Shown here: piece by piece, positions 24,658-32,874 of the stretch | Position numbering within the stretch: position 1 is the stretch's first letter | Layout of the letters: each line of letters starts with the position of its first letter | Assembly (NCBI GenBank): GCA_015059785.1 | Contig: SUZS01000008.1 | Coordinates: 1-64,000, forward strand | Source: Rikenellaceae bacterium | Lineage (GTDB): Bacteria; Bacteroidota; Bacteroidia; Bacteroidales; Rikenellaceae | DNA length: 64,000 nt | Reading direction: 5' to 3' | Made by a program: the position numbers and the translations under genes | Notes under the pieces: generated by a model | What the model was told of the DNA's origin: nothing | What the model saw: the letters and a program-made list of their open reading frames with translations, nothing else | Database searches by the model: none

Positions 24658-25877
24658 TAAAGGAGGAATTTTATACATACACACTGCCCAACGGCATTAA
24701 GGGCATCCACCGCAATATCCGCAGTGGAGCAGCTCGCTGTGCGCTGATTATTGGCGCAGGAAGCCGCGATGAGCAGCAGGGTGAGTATGGTCTGGCACAC
24801 TTTGTTGAGCACGGACTGTTCAAGGGCACTGCACGCCGTAAGGCCTATCAGGTAAATTGTCGCCTTGAGAATCTTGGTGGCGAGCTGAATGCCTTTACAA
24901 CAAAGGAGGATACGACAGTCCACGCAACGGTCTTGCGTAGTGACTTTAGCAAGGCTGCCGAGCTTATCTCTGATGTGGTTTTCCACTCTACCTTTCCCGA
25001 TAAGGAGCTTGACAAGGAGCGCGAAGTTATTGTAGATGAGATAAATACCTACAAGGACTCGCCTATGGATATGATATACGACACCTTTGAGGATATGATT
25101 TTTGAGGGGTCTGAGTTGGGGCATAATATTTTGGGTCGTAAAGCCGACCTTATGCGCCATAATAGCGCAGCATTGCACCGCTTTGTTGATAGGACATATA
25201 CTACCGACCAGATGGTCTTTGCCTCTATTGGTGCTGTCTCAAATGCCCGTATAGAGCAGATTGCTTCTCGCTATTTCGCTTGCGAGCCAGCCTCAACCAA
25301 GTCCTATGCTCGTACTGTTCCACAGCCTTGCAGAGCCTTTACCACTGAGGTTACAAAGCATACACACCAGGCGCACTGCATCATAGGTAATCGCGCCTAT
25401 AGCATTACTGAGGATAAGCGTCTGCCACTCTCGCTACTTATTAATATATTAGGTGGCCCTACGGCTAACTCCCGACTCAATGTTGTTGTTCGCGAGCGCA
25501 ATGGTCTGTCGTACAATATTGAGGCGAGCTATACCCCTTACTCCGATGCGGGTATGGCACTGATATACTTCAGCTCTGAGCACTGCAATGCCGACCTGTG
25601 TCGCGAGATTATTGACGCTGAGATTCGCAAGCTGCAGACCGAGAGGCTTACCACTCGCCAACTGTCAATGGCAAAGCGACAGTATATCGCCCAGATGACT
25701 ATCTCTACTGAGGGTAGCGAGAACTATATGCTCGGCGTTGGCCGTAGTATGCTCGTTCACGGCGAGGTTGATACCCTTAATGAGGCCTTTAAGAAGATTA
25801 ATGCCGTAACGGCTGACCAAATTCTTGAGGTGGCAAACGAAATTTTTGTAAATAACTCAACACTACTCTATAAATGA
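24654..25877 (+). CDS. M16-family zinc peptidase (mitochondrial processing peptidase-like)
   Basis: A 407-aa protein with the inverted zinc motif HFVEH (residues 49-53) and a distal Glu in the EVIVDEINTYKDSP segment. The second M16 half follows, with GGPTANSRLNVVVRERNGLSYN. M16B enzymes in bacteria degrade peptides or process exported proteins. No signal peptide is evident. It overlaps uvrA and the next gene by 4 bases each. Confidence 0.9.
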   Translation: MIKEEFYTYTLPNGIKGIHRNIRSGAARCALIIGAGSRDEQQGEYGLAHFVEHGLFKGTARRKAYQVNCRLENLGGELNAFTTKEDTTVHATVLRSDFSKAAELISDVVFHSTFPDKELDKEREVIVDEINTYKDSPMDMIYDTFEDMIFEGSELGHNILGRKADLMRHNSAALHRFVDRTYTTDQMVFASIGAVSNARIEQIASRYFACEPASTKSYARTVPQPCRAFTTEVTKHTHQAHCIIGNRAYSITEDKRLPLSLLINILGGPTANSRLNVVVRERNGLSYNIEASYTPYSDAGMALIYFSSEHCNADLCREIIDAEIRKLQTERLTTRQLSMAKRQYIAQMTISTEGSENYMLGVGRSMLVHGEVDTLNEAFKKINAVTADQILEVANEIFVNNSTLLYK

Positions 25878-26509
25878 GCACTTTAGACCAATACATCACC
25901 GACCATACTACTGCCGAGGATGCTCTACTTGCGGAGCTTGAGCGACAGACGCACCTCAGGGTTATTAACCCACGAATGATATCTGGACATGTGCAGGGAA
26001 AACTCCTTGAGATGCTTGTGCGTATGATTCGCCCAAAGAGAGTCCTTGAGATTGGCACTTTTACGGGCTATTCAGCACTCTCAATGGCTGCGGGCCTTGA
26101 TGCTGACTCTCTTATTGACACCTGCGAGGTAGATGACGAGCTTGAGGAGATGATACTCAGCTTCTTTGACCGCTCAGTATATGGCGACAAGATTCGCCTT
26201 CATATCGGCTCGGCACTTGAAACAGTACCAGCACTGGGAGAGGTGTACGATATGGTCTTTATTGATGGCGATAAGCGCGAGTATACAGCATACTATAATA
26301 TGCTCTTTGACAATAACTTAGTGCATAGTGGTAGCTGGATTTTGGCTGACAATATCCTCTGGTACGGAAAGGTTGTTGAAACGGTAGCCAAGGGTGATAA
26401 GCAGACTCAAGCCATTATTGAGTTTAACGATATGGTAGTAACAGACCCTCGCGTAGAGAATGTTATTCTACCTATCCGCGACGGAATAAACCTTATACGC
26501 GTGAAGTAG
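25874..26509 (+). CDS. SAM-dependent O-methyltransferase (caffeoyl-CoA OMT-like)
   Basis: A 211-aa class I methyltransferase with the SAM site VLEIGTFTGYSALSMA and the metal-binding DMVFIDGDKREY and LADNILWYGKV regions typical of cation-dependent O-methyltransferases. The natural substrate in Bacteroidota is unknown. It is the last gene of the dapB-led run. It overlaps the M16 gene by 4 bases and is followed by a 98-bp gap before purA. Confidence 0.88.
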   Translation: MSTLDQYITDHTTAEDALLAELERQTHLRVINPRMISGHVQGKLLEMLVRMIRPKRVLEIGTFTGYSALSMAAGLDADSLIDTCEVDDELEEMILSFFDRSVYGDKIRLHIGSALETVPALGEVYDMVFIDGDKREYTAYYNMLFDNNLVHSGSWILADNILWYGKVVETVAKGDKQTQAIIEFNDMVVTDPRVENVILPIRDGINLIRVK

Positions 26510-26607
26510 AATAGTGTGCACAAATTGTTAAAAAAAATGAAGGCGATATTTGGCTATTCGGAAAAAGTAGCGTAACTTTACACAGCGAATAATTCTAAAC
26601 TTAATAT

Positions 26608-27873
26608 ATGAAAAAGGTTGATGTAGTACTCGGACTCCAGTGGGGTGACGAGGGTAAAGGTAAGGTGGTTGATGTGTTGACCCCAAATTACGATGTTATT
26701 GCTCGTTTTCAGGGCGGTCCTAACGCAGGCCACTCGCTCCACTTTGGTGGCAAGAAGTTCGTTCTGCACACTGTTCCATCAGGTATCTTCCGCGATGGTT
26801 CAATGAATATTATTGGTAATGGTGTGGTTGTTGACCCTGTTATCCTTGCCGAGGAGATTGCTCAGATTGAGGCTACAGGCATTGATATGGTCGCTCGCCT
26901 CAAGATTTCAAAGCGTGCGCACCTTATTCTGCCTACACACCGCGCCCTTGATGCTGCCAGCGAGGCTGCAAAGGGTAAGTCTAAGATTGGCTCAACTCTG
27001 AAGGGTATCGGTCCTGCTTATATGGACAAGACTGGCCGTAATGGTCTTCGTGTAGGAGATATTCTGCTTCCAGACTTTATGGAGCGCTATCAGGCTCTGA
27101 AAGATAAACACCTTTTCCAGCTTCGTCAGTATGACTATCAGGTAGATGTTGATGCTTATGAGCAGGAGTGGTTCCGTGGTGTTGAGTCGCTCAAGCGTTT
27201 TGAGTTTGTAGATAGCGAGATGCTTGTTCACGACTACCTTGCAAAGGATGCAACAATCCTTGCTGAGGGCGCACAAGGCTCACTTCTTGATATTGAGTTT
27301 GGTACCTATCCATTTGTTACCTCATCTAACACCCTCTGTGCTGGTGTCTGCACAGGTCTTGGTGTTGCTCCAACTCGCATTGGCGAGGTTTATGGTATCT
27401 TCAAGGCATACTGCACCCGCGTAGGTAGTGGTCCTTTCCCAACAGAGCTCTTTGACTCTACAGGCGAGACTCTGCGTCAGGTAGGTAACGAGTTTGGTGC
27501 TACAACAGGTCGCCCTCGTCGTTGCGGTTGGCTTGACCTTGTTGCTCTGAAGTATGCTGTTATGATGAACGGCGTAACTGCGCTTATTATGATGAAGTCA
27601 GATATCCTCAACGACTTTGATACTATCAAGGTTGCTGTGGGCTATCAGCTTGGCGACAAGCAGGTTGACTACTTCCCATATGAGGCAGATGACAGTATCG
27701 TTCCTATTTACCGCGAGTTCCCAGGTTGGAATTGCGATATCTGTAATGTCCGCAGCTTCGATGAGTTCCCACAGCAGTTCAAGGACTATGTAGCCTTCAT
27801 TGAGGCCGAGTGCGGTGTTCCAGTGAAGATTATCTCTGTAGGACCAGACCGCGAGGAGACAATTATCCGATAA
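26608..27873 (+). CDS. purA: Adenylosuccinate synthetase
   Basis: PurA joins IMP and aspartate with GTP to make adenylosuccinate in AMP synthesis. The 421-aa protein opens VVLGLQWGDEGKGKVVD and has GGPNAGHS, the IMP site GSTLKGIGPAYMDK and TGRPRRCGWLD. It is a single gene with its own upstream region. A TAACTTTA -7-like box near 26572 is a weak match. A hairpin terminator follows. Confidence 0.97.
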   Translation: MKKVDVVLGLQWGDEGKGKVVDVLTPNYDVIARFQGGPNAGHSLHFGGKKFVLHTVPSGIFRDGSMNIIGNGVVVDPVILAEEIAQIEATGIDMVARLKISKRAHLILPTHRALDAASEAAKGKSKIGSTLKGIGPAYMDKTGRNGLRVGDILLPDFMERYQALKDKHLFQLRQYDYQVDVDAYEQEWFRGVESLKRFEFVDSEMLVHDYLAKDATILAEGAQGSLLDIEFGTYPFVTSSNTLCAGVCTGLGVAPTRIGEVYGIFKAYCTRVGSGPFPTELFDSTGETLRQVGNEFGATTGRPRRCGWLDLVALKYAVMMNGVTALIMMKSDILNDFDTIKVAVGYQLGDKQVDYFPYEADDSIVPIYREFPGWNCDICNVRSFDEFPQQFKDYVAFIEAECGVPVKIISVGPDREETIIR

Positions 27874-27893
27874 CCTCTTACAACGACGATATT

Positions 27894-27921
27894 AAGGGCA
27901 GTGCCGTAAAGCACCGCCCTT
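27894..27921. terminator. Bidirectional terminator between purA and the DUF2752 gene
   Basis: AAGGGCAGTGC at 27894-27904 pairs (one mismatch) with GCACCGCCCTT at 27911-27921. TTTGTTGTTT follows on the plus strand and A/T-rich sequence follows on the minus strand. It lies between two convergent genes. Confidence 0.7.
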
Positions 27922-27955
27922 TGTTGTTTAGTTAAAAGTTCGCTCAAGATATAGA

Positions 27956-28348
27956 TTAGCAATAACTGGAAACAATCTCTCTCCACCAACTACTGTTGCG
28001 CACAATCCACCATAGGAAAAATATCGCAACATATCCCCATATAACATATCTGTGTTGTGCAATGTTGCGTAATGGTGCAATCACTTCGCTCTTGACAAAT
28101 GTTGTTATAGCCACAACTACAAGATATGGCACTGCAATAACAAGAAACGGATTGAGAAAGAATGCTTTGACAAAATTTCCGTGAAGTAGCGAATGTACTA
28201 CTCTCTGTACTCCACACGCAGGACAATCAAAGCCTGTAAGTGTGTGAAAAATACACTTCGGTGCAAGTTGCGAGTGCGTTGGGTCGTAGAGGTAATAAAT
28301 AGCGGCAAGAGTCGCCACCATAAGTAGAACAATTACCGCCTTTTTCAT
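27956..28348 (-). CDS. DUF2752 membrane protein
   Basis: A 130-aa protein with an N-terminal hydrophobic helix and two more helices. The signature FDCPACGVQR, then NFVKAFFLNPFLV, identifies DUF2752. The family has no known activity. In Bacteroidota it is often near CD225 or TM2 small membrane proteins, as here. It is the last gene of the three-gene minus-strand unit that begins at 29442. Confidence 0.8.
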   Translation of the reverse strand: MKKAVIVLLMVATLAAIYYLYDPTHSQLAPKCIFHTLTGFDCPACGVQRVVHSLLHGNFVKAFFLNPFLVIAVPYLVVVAITTFVKSEVIAPLRNIAQHRYVIWGYVAIFFLWWIVRNSSWWREIVSSYC

Positions 28349-28356
28349 ACTAAATG

Positions 28357-29112
28357 CTACTCTTGTACAATGTAATCTCTACTGATTTCTATCCATTTTA
28401 TTACTTCAGCTTCGGCAATATTCTCAGTAGAATAAGGTTTTCCATTGACAAAATATTGTCCACCAACATACTCCGCATCAACTCCACTGTATTGGTACTT
28501 GTAATCATATGCTGAATGTCCATTCTTGTAATAGCCAAATAGGTAAGGGTTCTTCTCCTTTTCAAGAAGAATGCCATCAGAGTTGTATATTCTAATTTGT
28601 CCGTGAATGTTGTAGTTTGTACATTCGTCATATACGGCATATCCGTTATTGTCGTATACACGGCGACCATCTGAATCTAATCGGGGTTGATCATATATTC
28701 CATCTTCAACCTCTTTGTACTCCCAGCAAATAATAAATTTCTCTCCATATTTGTTGTAGGCTATTAATTTCCGACCTTCGTCTCCAATGATTTCAATTCC
28801 AAACATATTATAAACTCCATAATCGTTTATCAAATAATCATCTTTAGCGTGGATATTTCCGCCAAACTTTATGGTAGAGACTAATCCACTAATAAATATT
28901 GGGATTGCAACAAGAATAGCAACTGCCCACTTTGCTTTGCGCTTGATAATAGGTAGTAAAATGCTGATTAGTAACAGTATAGCACCTATTACTAAAATTA
29001 CGATGTACATTTCAAAGTTTGTCAACCAAGAGAGAAATGGAGTGATGAATATGCCGATAATGGTTGCGACTATTGAGAAAAATATCCCCAGAATTATAAG
29101 TACTGTGTTCAT
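28357..29112 (-). CDS. Unknown membrane protein with repeated Tyr/Gly-rich C-terminal segment
   Basis: The 251-aa protein has three N-terminal membrane helices (about 3-25, 35-58, 65-83). A soluble region follows with loosely repeated YNxxG and YDxxG turns (YNKYGEKFI, YDNNGYAVYD, YNSDGILLEKE), similar in feel to MORN or WG repeats. I do not recognise a named family. Its base composition is more A/T-rich than neighbouring core genes. It lies between the CD225 and DUF2752 genes, 9 bp from the latter. Confidence 0.65.
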   Translation of the reverse strand: MNTVLIILGIFFSIVATIIGIFITPFLSWLTNFEMYIVILVIGAILLLISILLPIIKRKAKWAVAILVAIPIFISGLVSTIKFGGNIHAKDDYLINDYGVYNMFGIEIIGDEGRKLIAYNKYGEKFIICWEYKEVEDGIYDQPRLDSDGRRVYDNNGYAVYDECTNYNIHGQIRIYNSDGILLEKEKNPYLFGYYKNGHSAYDYKYQYSGVDAEYVGGQYFVNGKPYSTENIAEAEVIKWIEISRDYIVQE

Positions 29113-29136
29113 AATAAACTTGTTTGTTAAGGGTTT

Positions 29137-29159
29137 GGAGTTGGCCGTTAGCCAACCCC
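29137..29159 (-). terminator. Hairpin between CD225 and next gene
   Basis: GGAGTTGGC-CGTTA-GCCAACCCC forms a 9-bp stem. No clear U-run follows on the minus strand, so it may be an RNA-stability or partial-attenuation structure. Confidence 0.4.
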
Positions 29160-29175
29160 AAGTTAGTAATTGATG

Positions 29176-29442
29176 TTAAAATGCACCTGCGATGGCTGCA
29201 ATAACCATTATAAATAGATAGATAACTATCCAGGCTATACCACATCCAGCAGTAATAAGTGTCCACTTTTTCGCCTCTGATGCGGCCTCGATAGCCTCTT
29301 GATGCTGGTTTGCGTACCAAAGTGTATCCACTTTGTTTGCTTTGAGAATTGCAACAACGCCTAATGGCAGGCAACACATAATGGTTGATAAAATCGCCCA
29401 AACAAGAAAGTTGTCTGGCTTCTGAGTAGGAGTGTTCTCCAT
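29176..29442 (-). CDS. CD225/dispanin-family small membrane protein
   Basis: An 88-aa protein with two membrane helices. The conserved CD225 core NFLVWAILSTIMCCLPLGVV, then ANKVDTLWYANQH and ASEAKKWTLIT, is clear. The family is related to interferon-induced transmembrane proteins, and its bacterial role is unknown. It starts 45 bases after the end of structured RNA copy 1, whose terminator-like helix may control it. Confidence 0.85.
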   Translation of the reverse strand: MENTPTQKPDNFLVWAILSTIMCCLPLGVVAILKANKVDTLWYANQHQEAIEAASEAKKWTLITAGCGIAWIVIYLFIMVIAAIAGAF

Positions 29443-29486
29443 AATTTAAGTTTATTTGTGCCACCGGCACCTGTTGGCGGTTGGTA

Positions 29487-29681
29487 GAAAAAGAAAGCGT
29501 GGTGCCGAAAACTTATCTTAGCTGAACGGGTTGTAGGAGACCCAAGAGTATAAAATAAGCAACAGTCCCACGCCGATACCCGAGGGTACGACGCAAGAAT
29601 AATGTCAGTCTATCTCTACTCTTTTGAACTTCCTACATTCGTCAGCGAGGATAAACTTACACTCTCCGTGTTAATATGTCA
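29487..29681 (-). ncRNA. Structured RNA or leader, copy 1 (upstream of CD225 operon)
   Basis: The transcript is bounded by TATCTTTG (29692-29685) and a pyrimidine run (TTTCTTTTT) near 29490. A 67-nt core (29617-29551) differs from copy 2 at only four positions. Helix A pairs TACTCTT and TCCTACA (29617-29623, 29631-29637) with AAGAGTA and TGTAGGA (29544-29550, 29532-29538). A closing helix GCGTGG/CCACGC (29497-29502 with 29568-29573) precedes the U-rich end. A further GCC-rich hairpin lies between here and the CD225 ATG. This stretch holds no protein gene. Confidence 0.75.
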
Positions 29682-29684
29682 CTA

Positions 29685-29714
29685 CAAAGATACAAATATT
29701 TTGCGGTTTAGCAA
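29685..29714 (-). promoter_or_regulatory. Promoter of RNA copy 1
   Basis: TTGC at 29714-29711 and TATCTTTG at 29692-29685 on the minus strand fit the -33/-7 spacing. Confidence 0.65.
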
Positions 29715-29763
29715 TAGAAATCGCAAAAGATAATACAATAATATATGATATGCCTCTACTTCA

Positions 29764-30549
29764 CTACTTGTGGTGCCCGCACTTGCAGCCGTCGCCATCG
29801 TGATGTGCAAGGACGGTGTGGGGGATATGTCCGTGGCTGACAATCTGGATAGGGCAGTGGTAGTTGTCCAGTTGCTCCTGTGTGATGATGTTTGAGTCGT
29901 GGCGGTGAACGGTCTTGTTCACGCAGACGATGCTCTTGACGGTGCTTGTGATTGTTCCGATGTCGTGAGAGACCATGACTATAGCCATCCGGCTATTTAG
30001 CTCATGCAGTAGGGTATATAGCTCGTTCTCAAAGTTGTTGTCTACAAAATTTGTCGGCTCGTCAAGTATTAGCAACTTCGGCTCTGAGATAATCGCTCGG
30101 CAGAGCAGTGCTCGTTGCATCTGACCGCCTGATATTTCGCCAATCTGCTTGTCTGCAACAGCTGCAATACCCACACTCTCAAGCAGTTGTATAGCCTTTT
30201 GACGCTCACTGCGAGTATATCTGCGCCAGAATCCCTTCTCTCCCTGCAGTCCTGACATCACGACCTCAATAACAGATATTGGAAATGCGCGGTCGAAGTT
30301 TGACTGCTGTGGAAGGTAACCCACACCTCGCTCCGAACCTCTGTATAGCTCTGGTGCGTAGACAATCTCTCCGCTGTAGGACACCATGCCGAGTATAGCC
30401 TTGATAAGTGTAGTCTTACCACCTCCATTAGGTCCGATAATGCCGATAAAATCGTCCTGGTATATATCAAGCGAAGCACTGTCAATAGCCACAGAACTTG
30501 AGTAGCTTACACTGACGCCACGAAGAGATACTATTGTGTTCATAATCAT
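29764..30549 (-). CDS. Metal (zinc/manganese) ABC transporter ATPase with His/Cys-rich tail
   Basis: The 261-aa ATPase has Walker A GPNGGGKTT, signature ISGGQMQRALLCRA and Walker B LLILDEPTN, in the ZnuC/MntB class. The last ~30 residues are rich in His and Cys (HSHGHIPH, HHDGDGCKCGHHK), an unusual extension that probably binds zinc. It overlaps the binding-protein gene by 4 bases. No permease gene follows; the RNA copy 1 promoter lies just past the stop codon. The permease must be elsewhere or missing. Confidence 0.9.
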   Translation of the reverse strand: MIMNTIVSLRGVSVSYSSSVAIDSASLDIYQDDFIGIIGPNGGGKTTLIKAILGMVSYSGEIVYAPELYRGSERGVGYLPQQSNFDRAFPISVIEVVMSGLQGEKGFWRRYTRSERQKAIQLLESVGIAAVADKQIGEISGGQMQRALLCRAIISEPKLLILDEPTNFVDNNFENELYTLLHELNSRMAIVMVSHDIGTITSTVKSIVCVNKTVHRHDSNIITQEQLDNYHCPIQIVSHGHIPHTVLAHHDGDGCKCGHHK

Positions 30550-31403
30550 TCTGTTACAAGCGTTACTATGTGGCGAATATTCTCAAAGATATTCTCTGCC
30601 AAAGGGTTGATTTCTACCGCCTCGGCACCAATATCCTCAGCAACAATATCAACGCTTGATTTCGGAAATTCACTCTGATAAAAGACCCTTTTAATGCCAT
30701 CTTTGCGTGCGCGGTCTATTATCTGAGCAATGCGCTTGGCGCTCGGCTCTTTACCCTCATCCTCAATGGCTACCTGCTCAAGGTTGTAGTCACGGGCAAG
30801 ATATGTCAGCGCAGGATGATAAATGATAAAGTAGGGGAGTGTTGCGCCATTGCAAAGCTGAGCAATATCAGCATCCAACGCAGTAAGCTTCTCTTTGAGA
30901 ATAGAGTAGTTCGCACTGTAATCTTTGTCAGGCATATGTGCTACAATGGCATTGTTGGCATTATTGGCAATAATATTTAGTGACTTAGGGGAACACCAAA
31001 TATGAGGATCAACACCATGGTGGCAGTGCTTGCCGTGATGAGTGTGCGAGCAGCTACCAGCAATAGTTTGAATACCCAGACTTAGATTTATAACTTTACT
31101 CTGGTCGTGAATTTTCTCTAAAAGAGATTTCTCAAAGTCTAATAGTCCTGTGCCAAAGACCAACTTGGACTCATTGAGCGCAATAAATTGCTTTGGCGTT
31201 GGCTCAAATGTCTCCGGCGATGCACCTATAGGCACTAATATCTCTACTTTGTAATCCTCTCCGATAATGCCTTCAATAATCGGCTTCAACGGAGCTATGG
31301 ATACATAGATAGTATTCTCTGCACTCTGACTCTTCTTGCCGCCACAACTGAAAAGTGTAACTACTGCTGCTATATATATAAATAGGTATAGAATCTTTCT
31401 CAT
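30546..31403 (-). CDS. znuA: ZnuA-like metal-binding lipoprotein
   Basis: A 285-aa solute-binding lipoprotein (LFSCGG lipobox) of the cluster A-I family. It has SIAPLKPIIEGI, GASPETFEPTPKQ (metal histidine replaced in this segment by Glu/Pro context), a His-rich loop CSHTHHGKHCHHGVDPHIWCSP and YHPALTYLARDYNL with a His ligand. The His loop suggests zinc. It would hand metal to the ABC transporter encoded with it. The gene symbol is by family resemblance. Confidence 0.87.
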   Translation of the reverse strand: MRKILYLFIYIAAVVTLFSCGGKKSQSAENTIYVSIAPLKPIIEGIIGEDYKVEILVPIGASPETFEPTPKQFIALNESKLVFGTGLLDFEKSLLEKIHDQSKVINLSLGIQTIAGSCSHTHHGKHCHHGVDPHIWCSPKSLNIIANNANNAIVAHMPDKDYSANYSILKEKLTALDADIAQLCNGATLPYFIIYHPALTYLARDYNLEQVAIEDEGKEPSAKRIAQIIDRARKDGIKRVFYQSEFPKSSVDIVAEDIGAEAVEINPLAENIFENIRHIVTLVTE

Positions 31404-31423
31404 AGTCTAATTTGTTATTTGTG

Positions 31424-31431
31424 CAAAGGTA
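31424..31431 (-). promoter_or_regulatory. znuA promoter -7 box TACCTTTG
   Basis: TACCTTTG on the minus strand, 20 bases before the ATG at 31403. No clear Zur-type palindrome was seen in the adjacent sequence. Confidence 0.65.
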
Positions 31432-31760
31432 GTGCTAATTTATCAAAAGTGTGCAAGTGAGTGACTCTTTATTGTCGGTAGGGTGTTGTTTTTTTACTTC
31501 GTGAAAATTGCGGTAATATGTACATTATGTTAAATATAAATCTTAAAATCAGATATTGTCTCTCGTTGTTATGGTAATCTGTGAATATTGTACCGCTATA
31601 AATACCAACGCAAAATGCTGATTATTAATCAGTTATTCTAAAACCGAATTGCATTTAACCCGCTGAGAATTAAATAAACGACTCTATACTGTGTCGTGTG
31701 TGGGGATTTTTAATTTTTGACAGCTTAAATTCGTTCTTAAAAGTCAACGATAGAGAGATT
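31432..31760. other. Intergenic region, no gene seen
   Basis: About 330 bp of A/T-rich sequence lies between the znuA promoter and the end of the HTH gene. No tRNA, long hairpin or coding frame was recognised. Confidence 0.6.
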
Positions 31761-32213
31761 TTACTTTTTTGGCGTAAAACTCTCAAAGCTCTTGTCTCGG
31801 TAGATGACAATCACTCGCTCAATCTCAGACGATGGCAATGAACCGACTGCTGCTCCTTGACCTGCCGGAAGAGTTGGCTTTGCTGAAGAGCTTGAACTTT
31901 GAGTCTCGAAGAGTGTTGGTTCCTCGGCTGTGGAAGTTGGGGGTGTTGCTTGCTCACCAACCTGAGACGTCTCGGAATTTTGTGAGCCGACCGATGTCGT
32001 CACTTTTGCGTATGGATCGTCCGACAGACCAAGCCACCAAAGAGGGGAGTAGTCCGAAAAGACCTTGATGATTTTTGCAGTAAGTTTATAGTTCGGCTGG
32101 TTACGACCAATAAGAAGGTGAGAAACTACTGAGGCCTTCACATCTAACATCTTTGCAATCTGTCCAGATCGCAAACCAGTCTGACTCATCAAATACTCCA
32201 ATTTTTCCTTCAT
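31761..32213 (-). CDS. XRE-family helix-turn-helix regulator
   Basis: A 150-aa protein. Residues 1-65 form a Cro/C1-type HTH (GQIAKMLDVKASVVSHLLIGRNQPNY) with PLWWLGLSDDP. A low-complexity Ser/Thr/Pro linker follows, and a conserved ending (SSEIERVIVIYRDKSFESF) typical of a widespread Bacteroidota regulator family. It has its own promoter overlapped by a GTAAAC/GTTTAC palindrome, so autoregulation is likely. Target genes are unknown. Confidence 0.85.
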   Translation of the reverse strand: MKEKLEYLMSQTGLRSGQIAKMLDVKASVVSHLLIGRNQPNYKLTAKIIKVFSDYSPLWWLGLSDDPYAKVTTSVGSQNSETSQVGEQATPPTSTAEEPTLFETQSSSSSAKPTLPAGQGAAVGSLPSSEIERVIVIYRDKSFESFTPKK

Positions 32214-32228
32214 TTTCCTACTTTTTTA

Positions 32229-32248
32229 CAAAGGTAAACAAAGTTTAC
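32229..32248 (-). promoter_or_regulatory. HTH gene promoter with overlapping palindromic operator
   Basis: TACCTTTG on the minus strand at 32236-32229 overlaps the perfect inverted repeat GTAAAC-AAA-GTTTAC at 32234-32248. Binding there would block the promoter. Confidence 0.65.
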
Positions 32249-32822
32249 AAAATTAACAAATTTTACAGAGCTAAGATCGATTGTTAATAGTTATTAACAT
32301 TGTTAACAACTGTACACAAAAGCAAAAATGTTAAATTATACCAACATCGCCACATTAAGTAAAGCTATATATAAATCATTGTAAATAGCTGATAAATAGG
32401 TCGTAAATCCATTTTATAACCCGAAAACAACGACTATAGCACCAATAACGCTAATGCGACACGCAGATACTAAAGCAAACTCTAAGTAGAATACATAACT
32501 CGCTGATTATCAATGTAAATACAACCCCAAATGCAATTACTGAACAACAATCCTAAGCGAGAAAAAATGATAACTTTTGACACTCTCTATTTGATACATT
32601 TGTAATCAATTATTGAGCTATTAACAACAATGATACCTGTATAATTGTTACAAATGTATCTAATTATGATAATTTCAACTGTTTACAAATGTATACAAGT
32701 GAGCAAAAATGAGGTATTTTTGAAGATTTTTGGGATATTTTAATTGGTTATGAACACCAATGTGAATTCTTTATCCCTTGCCTATTACATTATGTTAAAT
32801 TATATTGTTAATAACTATTAAA
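32249..32822. other. A/T-rich intergenic region with inverted TTACAAATGTATC sites
   Basis: No protein gene was found. GATACATTTGTAA at 32594-32606 and TTACAAATGTATC at 32648-32660 are exact inverted copies, with a related TTTACAAATGTATAC at 32682-32696. Each contains a TACATTTG -7-like box. The block could hold divergent promoters or regulator sites. Many TTAACA and GTTAAC words are present. Confidence 0.5.
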
Positions 32823-32854
32823 AAAGTCCCTATATCACTGGATATAAGGACTTT
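32823..32854 (-). terminator. Terminator after the HIT gene
   Basis: AAAGTCC at 32823-32829 pairs with GGACTTT at 32848-32854, with further TATATC/GATATA pairing inside. It lies 20 bases past the HIT stop. Confidence 0.75.
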
Positions 32855-32874
32855 ATAAAATGTTAACAACTACC

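Noticed and set aside
29487..29681. Cobalamin, TPP, SAM or hammerhead RNA
   Set aside because: Conserved cores of these classes were not found. A CTGACGA word in copy 1 is not kept in copy 2.
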